Made by a program: the position numbers and the translations under genes. From NCBI GenBank assembly GCA_021732975.1, contig JAKFWC010000023.1, forward strand, positions 124,001 to 188,000: 64,000 nt of DNA, written 5' to 3'. Positions 20,854 through 29,646 of this stretch are shown piece by piece; within the stretch, counting starts at the first letter, position 1, and each line of letters starts with the position of its first letter. The notes beneath the pieces were generated by a model, which worked only from the letters and a program-made list of their open reading frames with translations, was not told the origin of the DNA and made no database searches. The DNA is from Planctomycetaceae bacterium (GTDB lineage Bacteria; Planctomycetota; Planctomycetia; Planctomycetales; Planctomycetaceae).

Positions 20854-20880
20854 GCGAGATTCCGTAAAGGATCACAAACT

Positions 20881-20974
20881 GTTTAGCCGCGACCCGACAG
20901 GGGAGTGCTGCCTGGAAGATACCATCCGCGTTGTGCGCTCCACACAGCGCTCCCCTGTCGGGTCGCGGCTAAAC
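20881..20974. repeat. Long inverted repeat, GTTTAGCCGCGACCC family
   Basis: Two 30-base arms, 20881-20910 and 20945-20974, are reverse complements with a single mismatch. The outer end is GTTTAGCCGCGACCCGACAG and the spacer is 34 bases. It lies between the enolase-superfamily gene stop and the M14-family gene start. I found only this copy in the window. Confidence 0.9.
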
Positions 20975-20982
20975 GAGGGTTA

Positions 20983-22116
20983 TTAATTGAACCGCACCGG
21001 TTCCTTGCAGAACGATTTCAGTTTGTCGGGATCGACCGTGACCCCGAGACCCGGTGTCGTGGGAATGGTGAGATGCCCCGCGGTGTCGAGCACGAACGGT
21101 TCGGTGAGCAGTCCATCCACATAGGCACATGGTGTCAGATACTCGACATACCGCGCGACCGGAATCGCGGCGGAAAACTGCAAATCGGCTGCGAGTCCAA
21201 TCGCGGTATTCCAACCGTGCGGGACGACCTGCACGTTGTGATCGTACGCCAACCACGCGATGCGACGGGATTCGGTGAGGCCGCCGTTTTTCGTGCAGTC
21301 GGGCTGCAGAATGTCGACCGCCCGGCGTTCGATCCAAGGTTGAAAGGCCTGCCTGCGGGTGAGGACTTCGCAGCCCGCAATCGGCACCGGTGACACACGC
21401 GTCAGTTCGGCGTAACCGTCGATATCGTCCGGCGGCAACGGTTCCTCGAACCAGACGATGTTGTAGTCCGCGAGCATCTCCGCGGTGTTACGCGCCCAGT
21501 TGGTGCCGTGCGGCCAGAACTGTTCGCTGCCCCCAGCGTCGACCATCAGTTCGACATCATCGCCGACCGTCTCTCTCGCGGTTTTCACCAAGAGTTCGTC
21601 GAACTGGCGACTGCGGCGGCCGAACGGTCGCCAGCCCATTTTGATCGCTTTGAAGCCACGGGCCACGACGCTTTCGAGCATCGCTGTCAACGGCGCGGGT
21701 TCATCGAACAGAATCGATCCGTACGGTTTGATCGTCTGGCGATAATTACCGCCGAGCAACCGCGAAACCGGTTGTCCGCAGGCGTGCCCCATCAGATCCC
21801 ACAGAGCGATATCGATGCCGCTGATGGCGTGTTCGACCGCACCGCCGCGGCCTTGCCAGAACGATGACTGTCGCAGTTTCTCGGAGACCCGCTCCGGCTC
21901 GACCGCCGATTCGCCCTTGAGCAATGGCCACAACAATTGCACGGCTCCGGTGACGAGCGTTCCCGAAGTGAAGCAACTGCCGAAACCGACAAGGCCGTCA
22001 CTGGTTCGCACGGCGATCAACGTGTGGAGATTCTCCGCCGGTTCGTGTCCCTGCGGCCAACCGCCGTCGACTGTGGCCCCCGTCAGCGGATAGACATCAA
22101 TGCCGGTAATCGTCAC
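20983..22116 (-). CDS. Mandelate racemase/muconate lactonizing enzyme family protein
   Basis: The start is set at GTG 22116 after a good GAGGACGG site, giving 377 residues that open TITGIDVYPLTG as family members do. The capping domain is followed by the barrel: catalytic lysines in FKAIKMGWR, metal ligands in LMVDAGG, WFEEPLPPDD and GCEVLTRR, a histidine in VVPHGWN and a late glutamate in EYLTP. This is a complete enolase-superfamily active site of the KxK plus His type, probably an acid-sugar dehydratase or racemase. It is the first gene of the co-directional trio with the M14 and creatininase families. Exact substrate unknown. Confidence 0.85.
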   Translation of the reverse strand: MTITGIDVYPLTGATVDGGWPQGHEPAENLHTLIAVRTSDGLVGFGSCFTSGTLVTGAVQLLWPLLKGESAVEPERVSEKLRQSSFWQGRGGAVEHAISGIDIALWDLMGHACGQPVSRLLGGNYRQTIKPYGSILFDEPAPLTAMLESVVARGFKAIKMGWRPFGRRSRQFDELLVKTARETVGDDVELMVDAGGSEQFWPHGTNWARNTAEMLADYNIVWFEEPLPPDDIDGYAELTRVSPVPIAGCEVLTRRQAFQPWIERRAVDILQPDCTKNGGLTESRRIAWLAYDHNVQVVPHGWNTAIGLAADLQFSAAIPVARYVEYLTPCAYVDGLLTEPFVLDTAGHLTIPTTPGLGVTVDPDKLKSFCKEPVRFN

Positions 22117-22260
22117 GAACCGTCCTCTTATAGAAGTCACACGCATCAACCATCACAACGGTATGCAGTGTGCCGTGAGCCGCAACGAAAAACCAGTACG
22201 GAGTTGTCCCTTCTCCCCCGCGGACGGGGACGAGGGAGCCGGAAAGCAACTTCCCTGCCA

Positions 22261-22295
22261 AAACAAAACCGCCCCGCGGGAATGCGGGGCGGTGA
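22261..22295 (-). terminator. Terminator of the HtrA-like gene
   Basis: Read on the minus strand, ACCGCCCCGC pairs with GCGGGGCGGT around a short loop and is followed by TTTGTTTT. It lies 28 bases after the stop of the protease gene. The 10-base GC core is the same as in the YTV-gene terminator at 40625-40678. Confidence 0.85.
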
Positions 22296-22322
22296 ACGTC
22301 ACACAGTAGTGAAGAACGCGAA

Positions 22323-23714
22323 TCAGCGGGACGTTGTCGGCTTCACATCCAGTCCGGCGACTTGCATGTGACCGTACAGCGTTTCTTGACCGCGGATCAC
22401 CAGGAACTTCATGCCGCTTTGTCCAGCGGGTAACGGCTGGTTCAGAATCCAGGTAATGTTGTCGACCGAAAGAGTTTCCCAGTCGCTGAGACCGACGAGC
22501 ACGTCATCTTTCTTGATACCGTTCAGCGCGGCCGGGCTTTGAGCACGGACTTCGGTCACCACGAGGCCGCCGCGGTACTTCGCAGGAACAACACCCGTCC
22601 GGTCGGTAGGAAGCTTGCTGACACGAAGACCGAGCACGCGCCAGAAACGTTCACCTTCGTTGGTATCGTTGTTGGCCCGAGCGACAAAGTCAGTTTGGAG
22701 GCGGCTGCGGCCACCCGTATAGTTGGCCAATGCCAACTGCATGTTCTCGGTCGTTTCACCCCGGCGGACCGTGACTGCGACCGCGTCGTCGGCTTTGCGA
22801 TCGAGGAACGCCCGCTCCCAATCCACCGCATCGACAATTTCACGATCCCCGGCTTTGACGATCACGTCGCCATTTTTCAGGCCGGCTTTCGCCGCGGGGC
22901 TGTCCGGCTGAACGATGTCCACGATCAACTTGCGGGTGGTTCCGACTTTGTGATCTTTGGTCACGAGGCCGTGATACGTGTGATTGAGCTGTTCGACGCT
23001 AATCAACCGGGCCACGATCCGGCGGGCATCGTCGATGGGAATCGCGAACCCAATCCGTTGCGCACCGGCACGGATGGCGACATTGATTCCGACGACTTCG
23101 CCGTTGAGATTCAGCAGCGGGCCGCCGCTGTTGCCGGGGTTGATGCTGGCATCGGTCTGAATCAGGTTCTTGTATGACTGCGTGTCGTTGACTTCGACAT
23201 CGCGTCCCAGGGAGCTGATGATCCCCTTGGTCACCGTGTGGCTGTAGCCGAACGCATTGCCGACGGCAATAACATCTTCACCGAGCATCAAGTCTGAGGA
23301 TGTTCCCGATGGCATCACCTTGAGCGGCTTGGGGGGCTTCACACGGATTAAGGCCAGGTCGTGATCGCGATCGAAAGAAACCACTTCAGCTGTCGTAAAG
23401 CTACCGTCTTCAAAGGTCGCACGAATCAGGTCGACATCGGCGATCACGTGGTAGTTGGTAACGATGTAACCGCGTTCGTCGATGACGACGCCGGTCCCCA
23501 TGCCGTTCACCTTGCGGGGCTTGCTGGTTCCGGTGTTGAAGACGTTGTCGCGTTCGACGGTGGTCTTCTCGGTATGGATGTTGACGACCGACGGAGCCGC
23601 CCGTTTGACGGCGCGAACCAGCGGCGTTTCCCGAGCATCGTCCGCGGCGGTCGCGGCGACCACCATCGAGAGGACAAGCCCGCACTGTAGAAATGACATC
23701 AGCCTGTATTTCAT
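22323..23714 (-). CDS. HtrA/DegP-like serine protease with two PDZ domains
   Basis: A 463-residue exported protease. The signal peptide (MKYRLMSFLQCGLVLSMVVA, cleavage near ATAADD) is followed by a trypsin-like domain with the full triad H89 (VTNYHVIA), D119 (DRDHDLALI) and S196 (NPGNSGGPL). A first PDZ domain (about 245-330, SPAAKAGLKNGDVIVKAG) and a degenerate second one (about 345-450, SPAALNGIKKDDVLVGL) follow. It should degrade or refold misfolded periplasmic proteins. Compared with DegP it has a short LA loop. Monocistronic, with its own terminator; divergent from the TPR gene. Confidence 0.92.
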   Translation of the reverse strand: MKYRLMSFLQCGLVLSMVVAATAADDARETPLVRAVKRAAPSVVNIHTEKTTVERDNVFNTGTSKPRKVNGMGTGVVIDERGYIVTNYHVIADVDLIRATFEDGSFTTAEVVSFDRDHDLALIRVKPPKPLKVMPSGTSSDLMLGEDVIAVGNAFGYSHTVTKGIISSLGRDVEVNDTQSYKNLIQTDASINPGNSGGPLLNLNGEVVGINVAIRAGAQRIGFAIPIDDARRIVARLISVEQLNHTYHGLVTKDHKVGTTRKLIVDIVQPDSPAAKAGLKNGDVIVKAGDREIVDAVDWERAFLDRKADDAVAVTVRRGETTENMQLALANYTGGRSRLQTDFVARANNDTNEGERFWRVLGLRVSKLPTDRTGVVPAKYRGGLVVTEVRAQSPAALNGIKKDDVLVGLSDWETLSVDNITWILNQPLPAGQSGMKFLVIRGQETLYGHMQVAGLDVKPTTSR

Positions 23715-24100
23715 AGGAAGGTCTGCTCGTGGGCCGCTCTAGGTGTTCGTTGAGGGTGAGTCGACGCGCGTTTGCCACGATCCTTCGTTAGCGCGGAGGC
23801 GGTTCCATCCGTCTCCGTTCTCCGAGTGAATCGACTGGCCGCGTGAGACCGCTTGAGAGGTGGAGAGGGGTGGTGCACAGCTTTCCTAATCGAAGGGTGG
23901 GGAGAGGCGCACTTGGGAGTGATTGCGCGACTTGTGCGCCGAACCCCTCTTGCGATGCGCGAAAATCGGCAGAGACCGGGAAATTCCTTCAAGTTTCTGC
24001 GTTGTCGGTTGTGCGAATTGTCAGGAGTGCCGCACAATGACCGGGTCAATCTGCTGATTTTGCGATGCCGATCGAGGATTCCATCAAGGTCGTTCAGGAC
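23715..24100. other. Divergent intergenic region between the protease and TPR genes
   Basis: This 386-base region has no credible gene or clear repeat. It must hold the promoters of both divergent transcripts, but I cannot place -35/-10 boxes with confidence. Confidence 0.4.
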
Positions 24101-24409
24101 ATGAGTCGTCGAGCTGCTTTAGAGAAAATGTTGGCGGAAGATCCGCAAGATGTCTTCCTGCACTACGCCCTGGCCAACGAGTTGGTGAAGGCTGGCGAAC
24201 ACGCCGCCGCATGGGACCGCTTCGCGCTGCTGCATCGTGATTTTCCGGACTACGTCCCCGCGTGGTTTCGCCACGCGCAGGCTTTGGGTGAAGCCGGGGA
24301 GACCGATGAGGCCCGCACCGTTGGTCAACAGGCACTGGTCGTGGCCGAGCGTGTCGGGGACATGCACGCGGCGGGCGAGATCCGCGGGTTTCTTGAGATG
24401 CTGTCGTGA
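24101..24409 (+). CDS. Small TPR protein
   Basis: From the ATG at 24101 (MSRRAALEKMLAEDPQDVFL) this is 102 residues; an in-frame ATG at 24065 would add 12. Two to three tetratricopeptide-like helical hairpins are visible: FLHYALANELVKAGEHAAAW, WFRHAQALGEAGETDEARTV and a final QALVVAERVGDMHAAGEIRGF. Such short TPR proteins act as scaffolds or regulators. Its TGA stop overlaps the GTG start of the next gene (GTGA), so the two are translationally coupled and probably work together. Cytoplasmic; no signal peptide. Confidence 0.75.
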   Translation: MSRRAALEKMLAEDPQDVFLHYALANELVKAGEHAAAWDRFALLHRDFPDYVPAWFRHAQALGEAGETDEARTVGQQALVVAERVGDMHAAGEIRGFLEMLS

Positions 24410-25467
24410 ACTCGGCGATCGTGACCGGTTTGCGTGACGCTTGGCGCACACTGCGCGAGCAGGCCTCTGATGACGCCGAATGGCCGGAGATTGCATGGCA
24501 GCAATTGATCGGCGTCGGCGGTTGCCGGTGGGGAATTCCACGCGAGCACGGAGGGGAAGAATCGACGCCTGCCGAACTCGTTGGCACGGCCATCGAACTT
24601 ACTCGCGGCGATCTCACTCCAGCCTTCATCTGGACGCAGTATCTTGCCGCGATTCAACGGTTGGAAAAGGCCCCTTCCGCGCTGCAGGAAAAATGGTTAC
24701 CCCAGTTGGCCGACGGCAGTGCGTTCGCCACCGTCGGCATTTCGCACCTGACAACCTCGCGGCAACATTGGTCAACACCCACCGTGCTCGCGGTACCGGA
24801 GGCGGACGGGTATCGCGTCACGGGTTCCATCCCCTGGGTGACGGGGGTGACGCAAGCCGATGTGATCGTGACTGGAGCCGCGCTGGAAGACGGGCGGCAA
24901 TTGCTGATCGCTCTCGATACCACACTTACCGGTGTGGAACGCGGCGACGGGCTTCCGCTACTGGCATTGCGTGGATCGATGACCGGTAGTGTTGAGCTTC
25001 GCGACGTGATCGTTCCCAACACAGACATCATTTCCGGGCCGGTGGAGAACGTTTTGAAAGCCATTGGGAGTGGTGGCGCGGGATCGTTTATGACCTCGGC
25101 GGTTGCGTTGGGGCATGCCTTCGCGGCGTTCGATCAACTCGATCGGATTACAGCGGGTCGCGCCGAATTCGATGAACTCAATGCCGGATGGCGCGTCACA
25201 CTCTCCGCCTTGTATGATGAGATTCTCGCTGCCGTTGAAGAAACGATATCACCGCCGAATCTGGCGGAGACATTGCGGGTGCGGTCCACCACACTCGCGC
25301 TGCAACTTTCGCAATCGCTGCTCACTGCGAGTAAAGGCGCGGGGTTCATCAGCGGTCACCCCGCCGAACGCATCGCCCGGGAAGCGTTGTTCTTCCTGGT
25401 GTGGTCATGTCCGCAAGCCGTCGCGGGGGAGTTGCTGCGCGGGTTTGGTAGATCGCAATGCTCTTAA
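24406..25467 (+). CDS. Acyl-CoA-dehydrogenase-like protein, probably lacking the catalytic glutamate
   Basis: A 353-residue protein resembling the acyl-CoA dehydrogenase fold: helical N-terminal domain, a middle beta domain with FATVGISHLTTSRQHW and DGYRVTGSIPWVTGVTQAD, and a helical C-terminal domain. It starts at GTG 24406, overlapping the TPR stop. The usual late YEGT motif with the catalytic glutamate is not visible, and the C terminus is short. It may therefore be a flavin monooxygenase-like or non-catalytic family member rather than a true beta-oxidation enzyme. No other fatty-acid gene is nearby. It ends directly at a strong GC-rich inverted repeat. Confidence 0.7.
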   Translation: MNSAIVTGLRDAWRTLREQASDDAEWPEIAWQQLIGVGGCRWGIPREHGGEESTPAELVGTAIELTRGDLTPAFIWTQYLAAIQRLEKAPSALQEKWLPQLADGSAFATVGISHLTTSRQHWSTPTVLAVPEADGYRVTGSIPWVTGVTQADVIVTGAALEDGRQLLIALDTTLTGVERGDGLPLLALRGSMTGSVELRDVIVPNTDIISGPVENVLKAIGSGGAGSFMTSAVALGHAFAAFDQLDRITAGRAEFDELNAGWRVTLSALYDEILAAVEETISPPNLAETLRVRSTTLALQLSQSLLTASKGAGFISGHPAERIAREALFFLVWSCPQAVAGELLRGFGRSQCS

Positions 25468-25549
25468 GGCGAGCGGGGGGACGTAAGTCCCCCCGGTGAT
25501 TCAATTCCGAACGTCAGTCACCGGGGGGAGTGACCTCCCCCCGCTCACC
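25468..25549. repeat. Nested palindromic inverted repeat between convergent genes
   Basis: The left arm (25468-25499) contains GCGGGGGGACGTAAGTCCCC and the right arm (25518-25549) contains its approximate reverse complement. Each arm is itself a hairpin (GGGGGGAC/GTCCCCCC type), so two alternative folds exist. It begins at the base after the TAA of the acyl-CoA-dehydrogenase-like gene and ends just before the convergent peroxiredoxin stop, suggesting two-way termination. Confidence 0.85.
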
Positions 25550-25556
25550 GAAGAGA

Positions 25557-26138
25557 TTACTTCTGCAATTTCTCGACCGCATCCAGCACCGCCTGGCTGT
25601 CCTCGGCGGCGGCGACTTTCGTGTTCTTCGCGGCGATCTTGCCATCCTTGTCGATCACGAACGTCCAGCGGGCAGTCGTCACATTACGAATGAGGACTTC
25701 TTCCTTACCGGTCTTGAACTTCGCGTTCACCTTCTTTTCGCCCGGAGTGACCGGCACGCCGAATGCCGACGCGACTTTGCCTTCGGTATCGGCGAGCAAA
25801 GGGAACGTGAGGTCGTATTCCTGCTTGAAGAGGACGTGGCTGGCGACGGTATCGCCGCTGACGCCGACGACTTCAATCCCCTTCTTGCTGAGATCGCCGA
25901 GCTTGTCACGGAAGCCACACGCCTGCTTCGTGCAGCCGCCGGTCATGTCGGCCGGGTAGAAGTAGACCACGACGATTTTCTTGCCGACATGGTCGCTCGA
26001 CTTCCATGCCTTGCCGGTGTCATCAAGGGCTTCAAATGTCGGAGCCTTATCGCCGACCTTCAGATCGACGGTTTCAGCAGCCAGGACGGCACTCTGACAC
26101 AAACAGACGGCGAGGAAGGCGTTCGCGATCGTTTTCAT
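25557..26138 (-). CDS. Exported peroxiredoxin (BCP/PrxQ type)
   Basis: From the ATG at 26138, behind a perfect AGGAGA site, this is 193 residues. A signal peptide (MKTIANAFLAVCLCQSAVLA, then AETVDL) precedes a thioredoxin-fold peroxiredoxin. The peroxidatic cysteine is C69 in YPADMTGGCT and the resolving cysteine is C74 five residues later (KQACGFRD), the PrxQ/BCP arrangement. It should reduce hydrogen peroxide or organic peroxides in the periplasm, needing an exported thioredoxin-like partner not seen here. Family members are usually cytoplasmic; the Sec signal is common in planctomycetes. It is divergent from the sensor kinase with 89 bases between. Confidence 0.9.
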   Translation of the reverse strand: MKTIANAFLAVCLCQSAVLAAETVDLKVGDKAPTFEALDDTGKAWKSSDHVGKKIVVVYFYPADMTGGCTKQACGFRDKLGDLSKKGIEVVGVSGDTVASHVLFKQEYDLTFPLLADTEGKVASAFGVPVTPGEKKVNAKFKTGKEEVLIRNVTTARWTFVIDKDGKIAAKNTKVAAAEDSQAVLDAVEKLQK

Positions 26139-26227
26139 GGGAGTTCTCCTAAAATTCATGGTGGGACGGACAATGATCGTCCGCTCGGAACGGGTATGCT
26201 GGGACTCGAACCAAAGTAGCATACGGA

Positions 26228-28078
26228 ATGGACGATCAGTTTCGCAAACGGCATCACGGTCGGGTGAATGGGATGTTGTCATCGCAGTTATTCTGGCGGG
26301 TCTTTCTGGTCTACGTCGGGCTGACGGCAGGCATTGCGGTTGCCGTGTTCGTATTGCTTTCGCAACGCTACCACGACCTTGCGATGCAGCAGGTGGAGCA
26401 ACGTCTGCGCGAAGACACGCAGGTGGTCGCGGACTTGCTATCCGGAGAGACTACCGCCGCGGGACTGTTCGACCCGCAAACCGGGCTGTTGAACCGCGCC
26501 ACGAAAAGCCGTGTGACGCAGTTCATCATTGCCGATGAAAGCGGCCAGCCTTTGTGGTCGAGTTCCGACGAGAATCTCGCTAACGATTTACCCGGCTTGT
26601 TCGCGAAACAAGCTGCTTCGATGGATAGCGAACAGGCTCCCCTGCAACCCATGACGGATGCGGTTGGACGCGATTGGCTGGTGTTGCGGAGGACATCTCA
26701 ATCCGACGGTCGTCCTGACATCGAGATTCTCGCGGCTTTTCCCATCACGCTGTTGCAGCAGAAGCTTTCCGCGACGACGACTCGTCTGTGGGGTGTGGTC
26801 GCCACTGCCGCCATTCTGTCGCTGGCCATCACCTACGTGATGGTCGGCCGCATCATTCAGCCTTTGGAGACGCTGACACAAGCCGCTCAGCACATGGCGT
26901 CTGGCGAGTTTCCGGCAGCGGTTCCCGTCCACAGCCGCAATGAAATCGGGACGTTGACGCAGGCCTTCAATTCGATGGGCCAACAACTCACCAGCCGCAT
27001 TCACGATTTGCAGGAGCAACGACAACAATCGGCCGAAAGCCATCATCGTCTCGAAGCGGTCCTCAGCGCCATGGTGGAAGGCGTGATGGCGATCGACAGC
27101 AACCAGCAAATCCTGCTGGCGAACCGCGCCGCGATGCAACTTCTCGATCTACGTCCACAAGACACGGTCGGGCGGCCGTTGTGGGAAGCCGTGCGGCAGC
27201 CGCAACTATTGGCACTGGTCAATGAAGTCCTCGCCGGTAAACCGAGCGAACGCGTGGAGATCGAAGTTGCGCGGACGCAATGTACGCTGGCCGTCACGGC
27301 AGCACGATTCATTGGCGAGCCCTGCCCCGGTGCCGTCGTCGTGATGCACGATGTGTCCGAGCTCCGCCGTCTCGAAAACCTGCGGCGAGAGTTCGTACAG
27401 AACGTGTCGCACGAACTGAAAACGCCGTTGAGTTCTATCGCCGCTTATGCGGACACGCTGCTGGAAGGGGGCCTTGAAGATGAAACGTGCAATCGGATGT
27501 TTGTGGGGCGAATCGCCGAACAGGCCGATCGCTTGCACTCGCTGATTCTCGACTTGCTGGCCCTCGCGCGGATGGAATCCAACGAGCAGAGTTATGAGGT
27601 CATTCCAATCGATGTCACGCATGTCATCCGTTCCAGTCTGGATGCCCATCAGGCGGTCGCCGCGACGAAACAGATTCAACTGACCGGGAACGGTCCTTCC
27701 ATGCCGCTGATGGGAATGGCCGACAATGAAGGTTTGCGGACGGTGATCGACAACCTGCTCGACAACGCCCTCAATTACACGCCTTCACACGGTCGGGTGA
27801 TGGTCCGTTGGAAGCAAGAGCAGCAGACGATTGTGCTCGAAGTGGAAGACACGGGCGTCGGCATCGCCAAGGAACATCAGGCCCGGATTTTCGAGCGGTT
27901 CTTCCGCATCGATCGGGCCCGCTCGCGCGAAATGGGAGGCACGGGATTGGGCCTCGCCATCGTGAAGCATCTCTGCCAGATGTTCGGTGGGTCGGTGAAG
28001 GTCAACAGTCACCTCGGCCAGGGAAGTACCTTCACCGTGCAACTTCCGGCAGCGGAAGAGATGGCTATCACGGCGTAA
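26228..28078 (+). CDS. Sensor histidine kinase (PhoR-like), orphan
   Basis: A 616-residue inner-membrane kinase. Order: TM1 about 20-45, a periplasmic sensor region to about 180, TM2 about 186-208, HAMP about 208-262, PAS about 272-380 (LEAVLSAMVEGVMAID), HisKA with phospho-accepting H395 in VQNVSHELKTPLSS, then HATPase_c with DTGVGIA and GGTGLGLAIVKHL. All ATPase boxes are present. The layout (TM-HAMP-PAS-HisKA) is that of PhoR/WalK-like kinases, but no response-regulator gene is adjacent, so the partner is encoded elsewhere. The start may instead be the ATG at 26273. It is divergent from the exported peroxiredoxin, which might be co-regulated. Confidence 0.9.
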   Translation: MDDQFRKRHHGRVNGMLSSQLFWRVFLVYVGLTAGIAVAVFVLLSQRYHDLAMQQVEQRLREDTQVVADLLSGETTAAGLFDPQTGLLNRATKSRVTQFIIADESGQPLWSSSDENLANDLPGLFAKQAASMDSEQAPLQPMTDAVGRDWLVLRRTSQSDGRPDIEILAAFPITLLQQKLSATTTRLWGVVATAAILSLAITYVMVGRIIQPLETLTQAAQHMASGEFPAAVPVHSRNEIGTLTQAFNSMGQQLTSRIHDLQEQRQQSAESHHRLEAVLSAMVEGVMAIDSNQQILLANRAAMQLLDLRPQDTVGRPLWEAVRQPQLLALVNEVLAGKPSERVEIEVARTQCTLAVTAARFIGEPCPGAVVVMHDVSELRRLENLRREFVQNVSHELKTPLSSIAAYADTLLEGGLEDETCNRMFVGRIAEQADRLHSLILDLLALARMESNEQSYEVIPIDVTHVIRSSLDAHQAVAATKQIQLTGNGPSMPLMGMADNEGLRTVIDNLLDNALNYTPSHGRVMVRWKQEQQTIVLEVEDTGVGIAKEHQARIFERFFRIDRARSREMGGTGLGLAIVKHLCQMFGGSVKVNSHLGQGSTFTVQLPAAEEMAITA

Positions 28079-28108
28079 ACACCAGCCCGGAGCGCGAGCA
28101 AGGGCGTC
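28079..28108. repeat. CAGCCCGnAGCGCGAGCAAGGG repeat, single arm
   Basis: ACCAGCCCGGAGCGCGAGCA followed by AGGGCGTC lies immediately after the histidine kinase stop. The same word occurs at 34771-34802, 43502-43530 and, reversed, 62852-62875. It resembles one arm of the GTCCGGAGCGCAAGCGACGG inverted repeats. Confidence 0.8.
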
Positions 28109-28120
28109 TGTCGATTACGA

Positions 28121-28154
28121 GAAGAGACCCAGGGATCAGAATCCCTGGGCTTCC
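28121..28154. terminator. GAAGAGACCCA-family hairpin (copy 3), between convergent genes
   Basis: The stem CCCAGGGATT / AATCCCTGGG, with GAAGAGA before and CTTCC after, is the cleanest copy. It lies between the convergent stops of the histidine kinase (28078) and mgtE (28161) and probably terminates both transcripts. Confidence 0.75.
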
Positions 28155-28160
28155 GGGGCA

Positions 28161-29534
28161 TCAAAAGAAGAATCGCTCGAGCAACACAATTGCGACGGTG
28201 AAGTAGATCGCCGTCGCGAACATATCGCTCAATGAAGCAATCAGTGGGTTGCTCATGACCGCGGGATCCATGCCGAGGCGCTCGAACAGCATCGGCAGGC
28301 AGGATCCCGTCACGGCGCCCATCGTCACCACCACGGCAATCGTCGCACCAACCACACTGGCTTCCAGGGGTGAATGGCCGAACAGCGGCTGGACTGCGAT
28401 GAAGATGAATAGGCCCAGAAATGAGCCGAGAATCATCCCGGTATAGAGTTCACGCCACATCGCCTGTTGTCGTTCTTTCCGCGTGAGCGTTGATAAGCCC
28501 ATCGCGCGAATGATCAGCGTGGCCGATTGTGAACCCGTGTTGCCGCCGCTGGCGAGGACCAGTGGGTAGAAGCATTCCATCCAGCCGTGCCGGTCGCCCA
28601 CCGCCTCAAAAGCGCGAGCCACCGCAGCGGTGAAGAGCGACATCACCGACAGGGCCAATAGCCACACGCCGCGCTTGTGGGCGATCGTGAGGAGCGGCGT
28701 CGAAAAATAACTGTTTTCGAGCGGCTCCATCGCGGACTGGCGGTAAGCGTCTTCTTCCGCCGCTTCCTGCACCAGATCGAGCACGTCGTCGTGGGTGATG
28801 ATGCCGACGAGGCGCTGCTGCTCGTCCACCACCGGCAATGCGAGTAAGTCGAACCGCGCCAGTTCCCGCGCGGCGTTTTCCGTCGGTTCATCAACACGGA
28901 CCGCGACGACCTCGCGCCGCATCACGGCGTCCAGCGACGTGTTCGGCCGCGCGAGAATCAATTGCCGCAGCGTAATCACACCGTGCAGATGCCGGGCTTC
29001 GTTGCAGATGTAGATATAGTAAATCGTCTCGCGATCGGGGGCCTGTTGCCGAAGACGTTCCAAAGCATCGCGAACGGTCAGATGTTCCGGCAGAGATGCG
29101 TACTCGGTGGTCATGATCGAACCGCAGGAGCCATCGTCGTAGGACAGCAACCGGCGGATATCTTCCCGCTCGGCCTGCGCCACCAGCGGCAGCAATTGTT
29201 CGACCTGCTCCTCATCCATGTGCTCAAGCAAATCGACCCGATCGTCGGACGACATGACTTCGATGAGTTGCGAAAGGTGCTTTCGATCGACCGATTGCAC
29301 CAGTTCCATCTGCTGATGCGGTTCGATGAACTCGAAGATTTCTGCCTGGCGGGGAATTGAACAGGCGTTAATCACCTGCCAGGCTTCTTCCGGAGGTAAG
29401 CCGTCCAGAATTTCGGCAACGACAACCGGGTAGAGCGCTTCGCAAAATTCGCGCAGCCCGTCGTGGTCCCCTTCGGCGAGCATCAGCCGCACATCGGGTT
29501 GAATCAGGTCGTGATAGATGCCGGATTGAGGCAT
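28161..29534 (-). CDS. mgtE: Magnesium transporter MgtE
   Basis: A 457-residue magnesium channel/transporter. The cytoplasmic N domain has helical MgtE repeats (about 20-130, VVAEILDGLPPEEAWQVINA). Two CBS domains follow at about 135-260 (CGSIMTTEYASLPEHLTVRD; VVDEQQRLVGIITHDDVLD), then five transmembrane helices. The conserved substrate region is seen in YPLVLASGGNTGSQSATLII and PLIASLSDMFATAIYFTVA. The N and CBS domains sense cytosolic Mg2+ and gate the pore in this family. No M-box riboswitch is evident upstream. Convergent with the histidine kinase. Confidence 0.95.
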   Translation of the reverse strand: MPQSGIYHDLIQPDVRLMLAEGDHDGLREFCEALYPVVVAEILDGLPPEEAWQVINACSIPRQAEIFEFIEPHQQMELVQSVDRKHLSQLIEVMSSDDRVDLLEHMDEEQVEQLLPLVAQAEREDIRRLLSYDDGSCGSIMTTEYASLPEHLTVRDALERLRQQAPDRETIYYIYICNEARHLHGVITLRQLILARPNTSLDAVMRREVVAVRVDEPTENAARELARFDLLALPVVDEQQRLVGIITHDDVLDLVQEAAEEDAYRQSAMEPLENSYFSTPLLTIAHKRGVWLLALSVMSLFTAAVARAFEAVGDRHGWMECFYPLVLASGGNTGSQSATLIIRAMGLSTLTRKERQQAMWRELYTGMILGSFLGLFIFIAVQPLFGHSPLEASVVGATIAVVVTMGAVTGSCLPMLFERLGMDPAVMSNPLIASLSDMFATAIYFTVAIVLLERFFF

Positions 29535-29646
29535 GATCGGCCGACTCTGGGGCGGGATTGGCCATCAGGCGGGGCGAATCGCGCGCGATCCGCTGTCAGT
29601 ACAGTATCGGCGGTGGTCAGGGGGTTGACCAGTGCCTGTTGTGCAG

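Noticed and set aside
28079..28160. Possible small RNA between histidine kinase and mgtE
   Set aside because: The hairpin is better explained as a shared terminator; there is no promoter evidence.
29535..29646. M-box or other riboswitch upstream of mgtE
   Set aside because: I could not find the conserved stem arrangement in the short leader; no support.
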